A program made the position numbers and the translations under genes. From Caldifarciminota bacterium (GTDB taxonomy: Bacteria > Hydrothermota > Hydrothermia > LBFQ01), in assembly GCA_027002825.1 (NCBI GenBank), contig JALWZG010000098.1:1-40072 (forward strand): a stretch of DNA of 40,072 nt, in the 5' to 3' direction. This document shows, piece after piece, positions 6,483 to 15,429 of this stretch; positions within the stretch are counted from its first letter, which is position 1, and the number at the start of each line of letters is the position of its first letter. The notes under the pieces were generated by a model. That model ran no database searches. It saw only the letters and a program-made list of their open reading frames with translations, and was not told the DNA's origin.

Positions 6483-8171
6483 ATGTTCTGGATCGCCGTC
6501 ATCCATTCCGTATCGCCTGACAGCTTGAAGGCGACGGTGCGGTACCTCTCCTCCCCGGATCTTGAAGGCCGTTTTACGGGAAGCAGGGGGGAGAAGCTGG
6601 CCAGGGATTACATCGTCAAGAAGCTGAGGTCCTACGGTTATGACGTAAAGGTGCAGGAGTTCAAAGCCTTGGTAGGTCTGGACGTCGTTGAGTACGAGAG
6701 GAGGTTCTTCTTTTTCAGGCGGACAAAGACCTATCTCAGGGTGGGCGATAAGTCCTACAAGCTCCGTGAGGATTTCCTGCCGTTGAACTTCTCCGAAAAC
6801 GGTGAGGTCAGATCCAAGGTGGTGTTCGCGGGGTGGGGTATATCGGACAGCACAAGGGACGAGTACGAGGGGCTTGACGTTAGGGGTAAGATCGTTATGC
6901 TCCTGCGCTACGCCCCACCCGATGGCAGGTATGACGGGTTTGCATCCCTCCCCACAAAGCTCCGCATAGCGCGGGAGAAAGGGGCAAAAGCCGTAATCGT
7001 GGTCAACCCCCCCGATTACGAGGACGTGTTGCGACCCCTGAAGGCGAGGGATATATACTCCTCAGGTATCGTAGCCGTCATGGTCAAGAGGAAGGTGGCC
7101 GAGGAGATCCTCGGAAGACCCATAGACTCCCTCTACGAGAGGCTTTTAAAAGGTGAGAGGGTCAACTTTGAGGTGGAAAAGGAGGTATCCCTTGGTGTGG
7201 AGCTGAGAAAGAGGTACGCCAAAACGGCGAACGTCATAGCCGTTCTGAGAGGCAAGAGCGACAGGTGGATAGGCCTGGGAGCGCACTACGACCACCTCGG
7301 ATGGGGAGGGCCGGGGAGCGGTTCTCTGAGACCGGACACCCACGCCGTCCATCCGGGCGCGGACGACAACTCCTCAGGTGTGGCGGCCGTCCTTGAGATC
7401 GCCCGCATATACTCCGGTAGGACACCCGAAAAGACCCTTCTGTTCATGTTTTGGAGTGGGGAGGAGCTCGGCCTTCTCGGTTCAAAGCACTACGTTGAAC
7501 ATCCGATCCTGCCGTTGGAGAAGGGGTTGGTGTACATAAACTACGATATGGTGGGGAGGATGAGGGATTCCACACTCTCCGTCTTAGGCGCCTACAGCGG
7601 AAAAGGGCTTGACAGCCTAATGTACAGGGCCTTTGGGAGGAGAGGGGTGAAGGTCAAGCTCGGCGTGGGTGCGGTGGGTCCCAGCGATCACACCTCCTTC
7701 TACCTGAAGGGCGTCCCCGTGGCCCACATCTTCACGGGCGCCCATGAGGACTACCACAAACCCACGGACACACCGGATAAGGTCAACTACGCCGCCCTCT
7801 CCCTCATAACGGAGGTCTCCATGGAACTCCTTGACACGCTGACCTCTCTGGAAAGGGTGGAGTACGTGAAGGTGAAGGAACAGGCTCCACGGGGCGGAAG
7901 GATGGGCAAGCTGAGGGTAAAGCTCGGAATAATACCGGCCTACGCATCAAGGGAAGAGGGTGTGAAGGTGGAAGGCGTGGTGCCGGGGAGACCGGCCGAA
8001 ATAGCCGGCATAATGGCTGGGGACGTCATAGTGTCCATAGGTGGAAAGAGGATAGCCAACATATACGATTACATAGACGTCCTGAAGAGGTACAGGCCGG
8101 GCGACAGTACGGTGGTGGTGGTAAACAGGGGAGGGGAACTGGTAGAGCTGAAAGTTTTGTTCCCCAAGTAG
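6483..8171 (+). CDS. M28-family metallopeptidase with PA and PDZ domains
   Basis: A 562-aa zinc aminopeptidase-like protein. The expected M28 residues are in order: His268 (GAHYDHLGW), Asp294 (GADDNSSG), Glu327-Glu328 (SGEELGLLG), Asp355 (NYDMVGRM) and His425 (HEDYHKPTDT), with His403 (PSDHTSFY) nearby. A PA-like insert lies before the catalytic core (about 85-215). A PDZ domain ends the protein (about 480-562, VKVEGVVPGRPAEIAGIMAG). The family normally acts outside the cytoplasm, yet the N-terminus is only MFWIAVIHSVSPDS. An in-frame TAA at 6471 rules out a longer form, so the signal peptide is either minimal or absent. Confidence 0.92.
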   Translation: MFWIAVIHSVSPDSLKATVRYLSSPDLEGRFTGSRGEKLARDYIVKKLRSYGYDVKVQEFKALVGLDVVEYERRFFFFRRTKTYLRVGDKSYKLREDFLPLNFSENGEVRSKVVFAGWGISDSTRDEYEGLDVRGKIVMLLRYAPPDGRYDGFASLPTKLRIAREKGAKAVIVVNPPDYEDVLRPLKARDIYSSGIVAVMVKRKVAEEILGRPIDSLYERLLKGERVNFEVEKEVSLGVELRKRYAKTANVIAVLRGKSDRWIGLGAHYDHLGWGGPGSGSLRPDTHAVHPGADDNSSGVAAVLEIARIYSGRTPEKTLLFMFWSGEELGLLGSKHYVEHPILPLEKGLVYINYDMVGRMRDSTLSVLGAYSGKGLDSLMYRAFGRRGVKVKLGVGAVGPSDHTSFYLKGVPVAHIFTGAHEDYHKPTDTPDKVNYAALSLITEVSMELLDTLTSLERVEYVKVKEQAPRGGRMGKLRVKLGIIPAYASREEGVKVEGVVPGRPAEIAGIMAGDVIVSIGGKRIANIYDYIDVLKRYRPGDSTVVVVNRGGELVELKVLFPK

Positions 8172-8195
8172 CGGATGAATTTCCGCTTCCGCCTT

Positions 8196-8201
8196 TAGAA
8201 T
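8196..8201 (+). promoter_or_regulatory. -10 box (TAGAAT) of the small-protein/VWA operon
   Basis: TAGAAT, 8 nt before the ATG at 8210. Confidence 0.45.
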
Positions 8202-8209
8202 ATCAACGG

Positions 8210-8491
8210 ATGGAAAGGGAAAAGTGGAAAGAAGAGTTGGACAGATTTGCCCTGAGGGTTCACAAAATGGGACTGGGGAGCGTAGTCCTGTTCCTGTTGG
8301 AGAGCGTTAGACCCCTCTCGGGTATCATCTTCAACTTCGGTCTCTTCGGAAGGCCTATAGTGGACGTGATAGTTCCGCGCGAGTTTTACGACAGGCTCCT
8401 CTCCGTTCTCGAGGATCCGCAGAAGATTGAGTACCTGATAACAAGGTTGGAGGAAGTGGAAGATGGTATGGCTGTTGGCCCTTCAAGTTGA
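8210..8491 (+). CDS. Conserved-looking small protein, unknown function
   Basis: A 93-aa protein. A charged N-terminal helix (MEREKWKEELDRFALRVHK) is followed by a hydrophobic, helix-prone middle (MGLGSVVLFLLESVRPLSGI) and a charged C-terminal helix. The middle could be a peripheral or short membrane-associated segment. The overall pattern recalls small proteins reported next to secreted enzymes, but I cannot name a family. It overlaps the start of the VWA gene by 29 nt, so the two are translated together. Confidence 0.65.
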   Translation: MEREKWKEELDRFALRVHKMGLGSVVLFLLESVRPLSGIIFNFGLFGRPIVDVIVPREFYDRLLSVLEDPQKIEYLITRLEEVEDGMAVGPSS

Positions 8492-10436
8492 CGTTTCCCC
8501 CGTGCAGGTGGACATCCCACGGGATGTGATCATCCTCATAGACGTGTCCGGGAGTATGGTGAAGCTCGATCCGGAGGCCCTGGCGAGGGAGGGGGCAAAG
8601 ATGGTGACGGACATAGCCTCAACCCTCCAGGCCAGTGTAAAGGTTTCCGTGGTGTTCTACGGTGAGACCGCCCGTCTGATAATCTACAGGTCCGACCCCG
8701 CTGTCCTCAGAAAGACCCTTGAGGACTCGCTGAAAAACGTAAAGGTTGAGAAGTACTCCGACCTCCTCTCGGCCCTCAGACTTGTGGACTCCAAGTTCTC
8801 GCAATCCACACTGGGTGGAGAGGCCTACGTCATAATCCTGACGGATGGGAGACTGGAGAAGGGAGACCTTCCCCCAGGCACCGACCTCGGTGTGTACAAG
8901 GAGGAGCTCGTGGGATTTGCGGGTAGGTTCAAGGAGAAGAAGTGGAGGGTTTACTCCTTTTCAACGTCCGAACCCTTTGAGGAGCTCAAAATCCTGTCCA
9001 CGCTCACGGGAGGGGATCACGCCGTCATAGGCGACCTGAAGACCCTTTCCCAAACCTTCCTTGACATAATAGAGGCGGGTGAGAGGAGGTTCCGCCTTGA
9101 CCTGGATCACAACTCCCTCGTCGAGTTTGAGATGGAGAAGGGTGTGGCCGAGTTCAGCATAGTCGTGGCCTTTGACCCCAAGAAGAGAAAGGTGCTACGG
9201 ATTTACGATCCGGACGGTAAGGAGGTGATCGGTGAGAGGAGGAGCGGAAGGGGGTTCATCATCGTAAAAATAAGGAATCCGAAGCCGGGGAAGTGGAAGT
9301 TTGAGATAAGCAAAGGTGCGACCATCCTCCTATCAATGGCCGTTCCGAGGATCGTTCAACCGCCCCTTGAGACCCCTTCAACCGAACCCATACCCGTAGT
9401 GGTTAAACTCGTCCCCATAACACCCACCGCACCCAACTGGAAACACTTCTCCGCAAAGGTTTACGTTGAATATCCGGACAAACGTCAGGTGGTGTACAGG
9501 CTGTACGATGACGGAAAGCACGGGGACGGTAGGGCGCATGACGGTATATTCGGGAGGAAGATCCCCAAACTCCCCGAAGGGGAGTACATGTTCACGGCGG
9601 TTATCAACCACACACCCACAAGGGCGGAGATAAGGGTTAAGAAGAAGGTAAAGGTCGTGTACATGCCCATACTGTTCGCCGATGTGGACGGCCAGTTCAT
9701 AATAGGCACCCCGCTGGAGATAAGGGTAGGTATAAAAAACCGCATCAAGCCCATAAAGAGCGAATCCTACACGGTGATGGTGAAAGATCCCAAGGGTCAG
9801 ATCCATCCCGTTGAGGTGAAAAAGGACAGGTTTGGGTACTGGAGAGGTGTTTTTGACAAGACGTTTTACGGAGGCCTGTACGAGATCAGGGTTGGTGGTA
9901 GGGTGGTGGTAAGGGATTCAAACAAGGTCAGGACCTTCCCACACCTCAACCTAAAGGACACCTTCTCCCTCTGTATAGCCTTCAGCAAGAGCAGGATACC
10001 ATCCTTCCTGTTTTTCGGAGAAATGCCCGGAAGGACCTACACCCACGAGCTAACCCTCATGAACCACTGCGACTCCTCAATAACGATAAACTTCACGGAT
10101 GTGAAGGCCCACCTCTCGGACAGCCTAAAGGACAGGGGTGTTCCTCCGAACAGAAAACCCCAAGCGGACACCTTAACACCCGTTGAGATACCCGGTGCGG
10201 TTGCCGGCCAGCCTGGGAGAAGGGTTTTGAAGGTGAGCTGGAGGATACCCCCAAACGCCGTCTCAGGCGAATACACCGCACACTACAAAGGGGTGCAGCG
10301 TCCCTCCTACCGTCCCATACGCATAAGGTACGATTTCAAGGTCGGCTCCTGGAAACAGGTTTACATAACGGCATGTGGTGTGGGGGCGTTCTTCCTTGGA
10401 GGAGGGGCGGCCATCTGGTACTTCACGGGTAGGTGA
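8463..10436 (+). CDS. VWA-domain protein with C-terminal membrane helix
   Basis: A 657-aa protein. The von Willebrand A domain (about 20-205) has an intact MIDAS start DVSGSM and the downstream ILTDGR strand, so it should bind a metal ion and a protein ligand. Beta-sandwich-like modules follow (about 215-610), including a segment VYRLYDDGKHGDGRAHDGIF typical of extracellular filamin/CARDB-like repeats. One transmembrane helix ends the protein (about 635-655, VGAFFLGGGAAIWYF). This layout suggests an envelope-anchored adhesion or scaffold protein. The N-terminus MVWLLALQVDVSP is an unusually short hydrophobic stretch. Upstream in-frame codons back to a TAA (8439-8441) contain no start. It is followed 1 nt later by a barrel-like gene. 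Confidence 0.85.
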   Translation: MVWLLALQVDVSPVQVDIPRDVIILIDVSGSMVKLDPEALAREGAKMVTDIASTLQASVKVSVVFYGETARLIIYRSDPAVLRKTLEDSLKNVKVEKYSDLLSALRLVDSKFSQSTLGGEAYVIILTDGRLEKGDLPPGTDLGVYKEELVGFAGRFKEKKWRVYSFSTSEPFEELKILSTLTGGDHAVIGDLKTLSQTFLDIIEAGERRFRLDLDHNSLVEFEMEKGVAEFSIVVAFDPKKRKVLRIYDPDGKEVIGERRSGRGFIIVKIRNPKPGKWKFEISKGATILLSMAVPRIVQPPLETPSTEPIPVVVKLVPITPTAPNWKHFSAKVYVEYPDKRQVVYRLYDDGKHGDGRAHDGIFGRKIPKLPEGEYMFTAVINHTPTRAEIRVKKKVKVVYMPILFADVDGQFIIGTPLEIRVGIKNRIKPIKSESYTVMVKDPKGQIHPVEVKKDRFGYWRGVFDKTFYGGLYEIRVGGRVVVRDSNKVRTFPHLNLKDTFSLCIAFSKSRIPSFLFFGEMPGRTYTHELTLMNHCDSSITINFTDVKAHLSDSLKDRGVPPNRKPQADTLTPVEIPGAVAGQPGRRVLKVSWRIPPNAVSGEYTAHYKGVQRPSYRPIRIRYDFKVGSWKQVYITACGVGAFFLGGGAAIWYFTGR

Positions 10437-10437
10437 T

Positions 10438-11097
10438 ATGTGGTACCTCACGCTCAACCCTCTCGTCTACAACAGGTGGGCCGGTGAGGTGGGTGGAGGC
10501 AGTAGGGATAGCCTGTACTTCAGCCATCTCGTGGTCCGGGCGGAGTGGATGCTCTCCGTTCACGGTATATCCCTCGGTATGAAAGTTCCCTTTGTGTTCC
10601 CCATGGGAAGTAGGTTCTCACTCTCGGACATAAGGTTGGGTCTGAAGTTTGTGTTCTCCGAGAGGAACAGGATTTACTTCTGTGGGGTTTTACCCGCAGG
10701 CCGTCTCTCAAGCAAATACCCCGGAGTTTACACGGAATACCTCAGGGTTTTGATGTCGGACTCCTCCCACTCACTTTACGCGAGGCTTAGGTGGAACTTC
10801 ACGGCTTCGTCGGACAGCGATGAAAAGTCCTTTTACAACAAGTTCGTGGACAGGCACGCGTACCGCCACATAGGGGGGGACATCCTTTGGGCGTTCAGAA
10901 GGGGGGAGACGGGATTTGTTAAGATCGGCGCAGCTCTGGACTATCCGATGTCCATGGGGGGTTTTTGGGGAGGGATAAACGTGGGTGGTGGCTTTTTCCC
11001 CTTCTTAGAGGTCAGCGCCACGTATTGGCCCTTCAAACCCAGGCCGCACCTTTTCAAGGTGGGACTTCTCGTCCTCATACCCTCAAGGCAGCCTTAA
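10438..11097 (+). CDS. Predicted beta-barrel envelope protein, unknown family
   Basis: A 219-aa protein of alternating amphipathic strands rich in Tyr, Phe, Gly and Ser (for example GISLGMKVPFVFPMG, SDIRLGLKFVFSERN). Its last strand is HLFKVGLLVLIP. The pattern suits a small outer-membrane barrel. The start is taken at ATG 10438, just after the VWA stop (TGATATG), because the longer reading from 10375 only repeats the antisense-free end of the VWA gene and adds no signal. The N-terminus MWYLTLNPLVYNR is a minimal hydrophobic stretch. It is probably co-translated with the VWA gene, and ispE follows 2 nt after its stop. Confidence 0.65.
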   Translation: MWYLTLNPLVYNRWAGEVGGGSRDSLYFSHLVVRAEWMLSVHGISLGMKVPFVFPMGSRFSLSDIRLGLKFVFSERNRIYFCGVLPAGRLSSKYPGVYTEYLRVLMSDSSHSLYARLRWNFTASSDSDEKSFYNKFVDRHAYRHIGGDILWAFRRGETGFVKIGAALDYPMSMGGFWGGINVGGGFFPFLEVSATYWPFKPRPHLFKVGLLVLIPSRQP

Positions 11098-11099
11098 CC

Positions 11100-11918
11100 A
11101 TGGCCATAAGGGTTTTGGCCCCGGCGAAGGTGAACCTGAGCCTATGGATAGTGGGAAAGGAGAGGAGCGGATACCACAGGATTTTGACCCTCTTTTACAA
11201 GATACCGCTCTACGATGAGATACTTATAGACCACTGGAAGGAGTCTCTGGTCCGGTGTGAGGGGTTGAAAAGCACATCGGACAACACGGTTTACAAGGCC
11301 CTGAAATATCTGAGCGAGTACACGGGCAGAAACCTATGCCTGAAGGTGGTCATAAAGAAGAGGATACCCGTAGGTGCGGGTTTGGGTGGGGGATCGAGCG
11401 ACGCGGCTGCCGTCCTACACGCCGCCAACCTGATGTTTGACCTGAACCTCTCCCTTGAGGAGCTCGTAGAGGTGGGTGCAAAGGTTGGTGCGGATGTCCC
11501 CTTTTTCCTCCTCGGCGAAAGGGCCGCCATAGGAAGGGGTAGGGGGTACGACCTGCAACCGGTGGACGTTAAGGTTCCGGGAAACTGGATACTCGTTTTC
11601 CCCACCACGCCGGTGTCCACGAGATGGGCTTACGAGACGTTTAGCAAACACTGCCGGTTCACACCGGAGGAGGAGGCGGAGGAGAGGTTGCAAAACCTGA
11701 TAGAGGCCCTCAGGAGGGGTGGGGATTTTCAAATGGAGAACGATTTTGAAAGGGTGATCCTCCCAAGGATCGGGCCGGTTAGGGAGGCAAAGGAGGCCTT
11801 AAGGGGGGCGGGTTTTAAAGCCCTTCTGAGCGGATCGGGTTCAACCGTCTTCGGTGTAGGTGGAAAAGGAATACCCACCTTTCCGCCCAGGTTCAAGGTG
11901 TGGGTTTGGAGGGAATGA
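11100..11918 (+). CDS. ispE: 4-diphosphocytidyl-2-C-methyl-D-erythritol kinase
   Basis: A 272-aa GHMP kinase of the non-mevalonate isoprenoid pathway. It phosphorylates CDP-methylerythritol at the 2-hydroxyl. Motif 1 is APAKVNLSLWIVGK near the N-terminus, the ATP loop is PVGAGLGGGSSDAAAV (about 84-99), and a C-terminal LLSGSGSTVFGV is the third GHMP motif. The start at ATG 11100 gives the family N-terminus (MAIRVLAPAKVNL); longer readings run back into the upstream gene. The C-terminal end is slightly short. It is convergent with the SBBP gene, 9 nt away. Confidence 0.95.
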   Translation: MAIRVLAPAKVNLSLWIVGKERSGYHRILTLFYKIPLYDEILIDHWKESLVRCEGLKSTSDNTVYKALKYLSEYTGRNLCLKVVIKKRIPVGAGLGGGSSDAAAVLHAANLMFDLNLSLEELVEVGAKVGADVPFFLLGERAAIGRGRGYDLQPVDVKVPGNWILVFPTTPVSTRWAYETFSKHCRFTPEEEAEERLQNLIEALRRGGDFQMENDFERVILPRIGPVREAKEALRGAGFKALLSGSGSTVFGVGGKGIPTFPPRFKVWVWRE

Positions 11919-11927
11919 CCCCGAGCC

Positions 11928-14225
11928 CTACCTTACGATAACCCTAAAGGTCCTTTTCCCCAGTCGCACCGTATACACCCCTCCCTTTACCCCCAACATA
12001 ACCTCACCGCTCAGGACACCTCCCCTCACCTTTCTACCGGCGGCGTTGTACACGGCATACTCACCGTATCCCAGCAGCCTCAAACCACCCCTGAACACCC
12101 TTACATCCGATACCCAGTCCTGAGAAAACTCATCTGTGGAGAGCTCACCCTCCGCGCCCAGCGGACAGTTCCCAAACCTGCTCACGTAGATATCGCCTGA
12201 GCCGTTGTAGGAGTTGTCGTAGTACGCGCTCCCTCCGGGGTTCACCGTGGGGAAGTTTGGGGATTCGGTGTACCCCACCACGTAGAGTATACAGTCCTCA
12301 GGTCCGGCGGCCGCTATACCCCTGCCGTCGTCAGGGCCGGTACCTCCGAGGTACGTGGCCCACTTCCTCACTCCTGAGTTGGAGAACTTCAGGACGAAGG
12401 CGTCCCCGTTCCCGTTGTAAGAGCCGTCGTAGTACGAGCCGTCCGCTGGATCGTAGGTGGGGAGATCCGATGAGGAGGTTGACCCCGTTATGTAAACGTT
12501 TCCGTCCGCGTCCGAGGTTATAACGGCTATGTGTTCAACTCCACTCCCCCCGTAGTAGGTCGTCCAGAGCCTCTGACCGGTGTTTGAGAACTTCGCTACG
12601 AACACGTCCCTGCTTCCCCCGAGTGTCCCATCGTAGTAAGCGCCTCCGCCGGGGTTGTATGTGGGGAAGTTGGATGAGGATGTCCTCCCGGAGGCGAAGA
12701 CATTACCCGAGGGGTCCACGGTTATGGACTGTCCCACATCGTAGGAGGAGCCGCCGAAGTAGGTTGCCCAGAGCCTCTGACCAGAGGGTGAGAACTTGAG
12801 GAGGAAGGCGTCGCCCGTTCCCCCGTTGAAGGAGCCGTCGTAGTAGGCCCCGCCGCCGGGGTTGTAAGTGGGGAAGTTCCCAGATCTCGTACTCCCTATG
12901 GCGAAGGTGTTTCCGCTCGCGTCCACAGCCAACCCGTTCACCGATTCGTCGCTGTTCCCTCCGTAAAGCGTTGCCCAAAGTCTTTGGCCGGTGTTGGTGA
13001 ACTTCAGAAGAAAGGCGTCATATCCCCCGTTGTGGGCCCCGTCGTAATAAGCGCCTCCACCGGGGTCGTAGGTGGGGAAGTCGGATGAAGACGTAGAACC
13101 GGCTATGTAGAGCTCACCCGTAGGGCCCACGGCCAAGGCCCTGGCGAGATCCCTACCGGAGCCGCCGTAAAAGGTGGCCCAGAGCATCTGGCCGGAAGGT
13201 GAGAACTTCGCTATTACGAGGTCGTAGTCCCCGTTGTGGGTCCCGTCGTAGTAGGCGCCTCCGCCGGGGTTGTGTGTGGGTATATCGCTTGAGGCCGTTC
13301 GGGATGCGAGGAAAACGTTTCCGGAGGCGTCCACGCCGACCACCGGCTCCCTTCCGTCCGTTGAACTCCCCCCGTAGTAGGTGGCCCATACCCTCTGACC
13401 TGTGTTCGTGAACTTCACTATGACGATATCCCGATTGCCGTTGTAGGTGCCGTCGTAGTAGGCACCACCTCCGGGATCGTAGGTGGGAAAGTCGTTGGAG
13501 AGGGTTATGCCCGCCACCACAACGTTCCTGCTGCCGTCTATGGCCACGTTCATACTCCCGTCGTCCGATATCGGCAAGTCCTGACCGCCTCCACCGTAGT
13601 ACGTGGACCACACGAGGGGTGGGTCTACTATTACCCTTCCGGAGTGTTTTAGGCCTTCAAGGGAGAAGCCCACAACGTTACCCTCAAGCCGATAATCGGC
13701 CGTTCCCAGGGCTTTACCCGATTCCGAGAGCAGGAGGACCTCCCCTTCTTCCAAGTATCCCAAAGGCGTTGAAAGTCTCAGCTTTCCGCCTTCCAAATCC
13801 ACATCCGCTCCTTTCACCTCCATTTTTATCAGCTCGGCCAGATCCGGTCTTCTCAGGACGAACTCCTGATGTAATACACCTTTCTCAACCCTCCAAACCC
13901 AGTCAACTCCGGGATACACGTCCCTTATCACGACCCTCCTGTAAGAGGGGACGGAGAGTATACCTTCCGGGCAGTGGGGCAGATAGTAGTTGGAGTACCC
14001 CGGAAGCGGCTCATGGAGTTCAACGTTCTCCCTCTTTATGCTCGCCCCTTTCAGTTTAACGTCAACCCTTGTGAGGCGCAGGCCGGTCTCCTTGCCGTAG
14101 AGGACGTAGGACACCCCCCATTCGGTTATGTAAAGCGACATACCCACCAGCCTGCCGTGGGCTATAACCCCTTCCCTCAGCTGTCCGACGTTGAGTTCAA
14201 ACCCCCAAAGTCCCATTCCGAGCAT
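11928..14225 (-). CDS. Secreted seven-bladed SBBP propeller with T9SS-like tail
   Basis: A 765-aa protein. An N-terminal domain of about 200 aa resembles the DUF7948-type region that precedes SBBP propellers. Seven repeats of about 69 aa follow (204-685), each carrying a W-[AS]-T-x-[YFL]-x-G-G strand, a D-x-x-G-N-x-[YVF] strand, FPTYNPGGGAYYDG and a F-L-L-K-F strand. Seven copies make one closed seven-bladed propeller. The last 80 residues (GGLRLLGYGEYAVYNAAGRK ending FRVIVR) look like a T9SS type A sorting domain. Such proteins are usually exported and attached to the cell surface. The N-terminus MLGMGLWGFELN is a very short signal, and an in-frame TAG lies upstream. Confidence 0.85.
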   Translation of the reverse strand: MLGMGLWGFELNVGQLREGVIAHGRLVGMSLYITEWGVSYVLYGKETGLRLTRVDVKLKGASIKRENVELHEPLPGYSNYYLPHCPEGILSVPSYRRVVIRDVYPGVDWVWRVEKGVLHQEFVLRRPDLAELIKMEVKGADVDLEGGKLRLSTPLGYLEEGEVLLLSESGKALGTADYRLEGNVVGFSLEGLKHSGRVIVDPPLVWSTYYGGGGQDLPISDDGSMNVAIDGSRNVVVAGITLSNDFPTYDPGGGAYYDGTYNGNRDIVIVKFTNTGQRVWATYYGGSSTDGREPVVGVDASGNVFLASRTASSDIPTHNPGGGAYYDGTHNGDYDLVIAKFSPSGQMLWATFYGGSGRDLARALAVGPTGELYIAGSTSSSDFPTYDPGGGAYYDGAHNGGYDAFLLKFTNTGQRLWATLYGGNSDESVNGLAVDASGNTFAIGSTRSGNFPTYNPGGGAYYDGSFNGGTGDAFLLKFSPSGQRLWATYFGGSSYDVGQSITVDPSGNVFASGRTSSSNFPTYNPGGGAYYDGTLGGSRDVFVAKFSNTGQRLWTTYYGGSGVEHIAVITSDADGNVYITGSTSSSDLPTYDPADGSYYDGSYNGNGDAFVLKFSNSGVRKWATYLGGTGPDDGRGIAAAGPEDCILYVVGYTESPNFPTVNPGGSAYYDNSYNGSGDIYVSRFGNCPLGAEGELSTDEFSQDWVSDVRVFRGGLRLLGYGEYAVYNAAGRKVRGGVLSGEVMLGVKGGVYTVRLGKRTFRVIVR
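12171..13616 (-). repeat. Seven tandem SBBP repeats
   Basis: Coding repeats of about 205-215 bp. The best-kept segment is the PTYNPGGGAYYDG block, where the minus strand repeats nearly the same bases each time. The repeats differ enough elsewhere to show they are old. Confidence 0.8.
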
Positions 14226-14234
14226 AACCCATGT

Positions 14235-14263
14235 ATTGTACGCCTATACGGTTTTCCTTTCAA
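14235..14263 (-). promoter_or_regulatory. Strong promoter of the SBBP gene
   Basis: On the minus strand TTGAAA (14263-14258), 17 bp, then TACAAT (14240-14235), 9 nt before the ATG at 14225. It is one of the few genes here with a good -35. Confidence 0.65.
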
Positions 14264-14282
14264 CCCGCCCGCCGAACAACCG

Positions 14283-14288
14283 TAAAAT
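14283..14288 (+). promoter_or_regulatory. -10 box (TAAAAT) of citrate synthase
   Basis: TAAAAT, 9 nt before the ATG at 14298. It is divergent from the SBBP promoter with about 20 bp between, so the two could interfere with each other. Confidence 0.5.
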
Positions 14289-14297
14289 CCTTTCGCC

Positions 14298-15428
14298 ATG
14301 AGTGAAAAATATCCTTTTTCTAAAGGTTTGGCGGGTGTTCCGGCGGCCGAAACCGTCCTCAGCTACATAGACGGTGAAAGGGGAAAGCTCTACTACCTCG
14401 GAATACCCATAGAGGAATGGGCCGAAAGTTCAACGTTTGAGGAGGTGGCCCTCGCCCTTCTACTGCGTCGCCTTCCGAAGAGAGAGGAGTTGAAGATGTT
14501 CAACGCCGCCCTGAGATCCGCGAGGGAGCTCCCGCCCGAGGTCGTTGATTTCATCTTGGATATGCCCCTTGACTCCCACCCCATGACCGTCTTGAGAAGC
14601 GTGGTTTCCCTTTTGGAGGCCTACGATTACGATGCCAAGCTGGACGACCTTGAAGCCAAGTTTCGCATATCCCTCCGCCTCATAGCAAGATTTCCCACCG
14701 TGGTGGCCTACTTTGACAGGGCGAGAAAGGGTCTTGAACTTGTACCACCCGACCCCACCCTCGGACATGCCGCCAACTTCCTGTACATGCTCAAGGGGGA
14801 AAGGCCGACCGATTACGAGGCAAGGGTCATGGACGTCGCCCTCATACTCCACGCGGATCACGGTATGAACGCCTCCACCTTCGCCTCTATGGTCGTGGCT
14901 TCAACCCTGTCGGACATGTACTCGGCCATAACGGCGGGCATCGGCGCCCTCAAAGGACCCCTCCACGGCGGTGCGAACGAGAGGGTTTTGAGGATGTTCA
15001 GGGAGATAGACTCCCCTGAGAAGGCAGAGGAGTACGTACTTGCGAAGCTGGCGAGGAAGGAGAGGGTGATGGGCTTTGGACACAGGGTTTACAAGGCCTA
15101 CGACCCCCGCGCCCGTATCCTCAAAAGGTATGCCGAGGAGCTGACAAAGAGGAGCGAGTATTACCAGATCGCCTTGAAGGTTGAGGAGGTCATGATCCGG
15201 GAGAAGGGACAGAAGGGTATATTCCCGAACGTGGACTTTTACTCCGGTCTTGTGTACAACGGTCTCGGCATAGATACGGACCTCTTCACACCCATCTTTG
15301 CCATAGCGAGGGTGGCGGGTTGGACGGCCCACGTCCTTGAATACCTTGAGGACAACCGGATATTCAGACCCCGCGCCGTGTACAAGGGTGAAATAGACAA
15401 AAGGTACACACCCATAGACGAGAGGTAA
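14298..15428 (+). CDS. gltA: Citrate synthase
   Basis: A 376-aa citrate synthase that condenses oxaloacetate and acetyl-CoA. Catalytic regions are LHGGANERV (His of the first motif), GFGHRVYKAYDPRA (second His and substrate Arg) and a C-terminal FYSGLVYNGLGIDTDLFTPIF containing the catalytic Asp. The length fits the short dimeric type of thermophiles and Gram-positives rather than the longer E. coli type. A 2-methylcitrate synthase cannot be excluded from motifs alone. gcvPB starts 1 nt after the stop. Confidence 0.93.
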   Translation: MSEKYPFSKGLAGVPAAETVLSYIDGERGKLYYLGIPIEEWAESSTFEEVALALLLRRLPKREELKMFNAALRSARELPPEVVDFILDMPLDSHPMTVLRSVVSLLEAYDYDAKLDDLEAKFRISLRLIARFPTVVAYFDRARKGLELVPPDPTLGHAANFLYMLKGERPTDYEARVMDVALILHADHGMNASTFASMVVASTLSDMYSAITAGIGALKGPLHGGANERVLRMFREIDSPEKAEEYVLAKLARKERVMGFGHRVYKAYDPRARILKRYAEELTKRSEYYQIALKVEEVMIREKGQKGIFPNVDFYSGLVYNGLGIDTDLFTPIFAIARVAGWTAHVLEYLEDNRIFRPRAVYKGEIDKRYTPIDER

Positions 15429-15429
15429 A

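Noticed and set aside
10375-10437. Longer start for the barrel-like protein
   Set aside because: It lies inside the coding end of the VWA gene and adds a non-signal, charged segment; ATG 10438 follows the stop directly.
10965-11099. Longer start for ispE
   Set aside because: The added residues are out-of-frame reading of the upstream gene; the family N-terminus begins at 11100.
12171-13616. Regular repeats that might suggest a CRISPR array
   Set aside because: The unit is about 210 bp, codes for propeller blades in one frame and has no short repeat-spacer structure.
12257-14059. Several long frames antisense to, or in other frames of, the SBBP gene
   Set aside because: They arise from the G+C-rich repeats; the proteins are Arg/Ser/Pro-rich without fold patterns.
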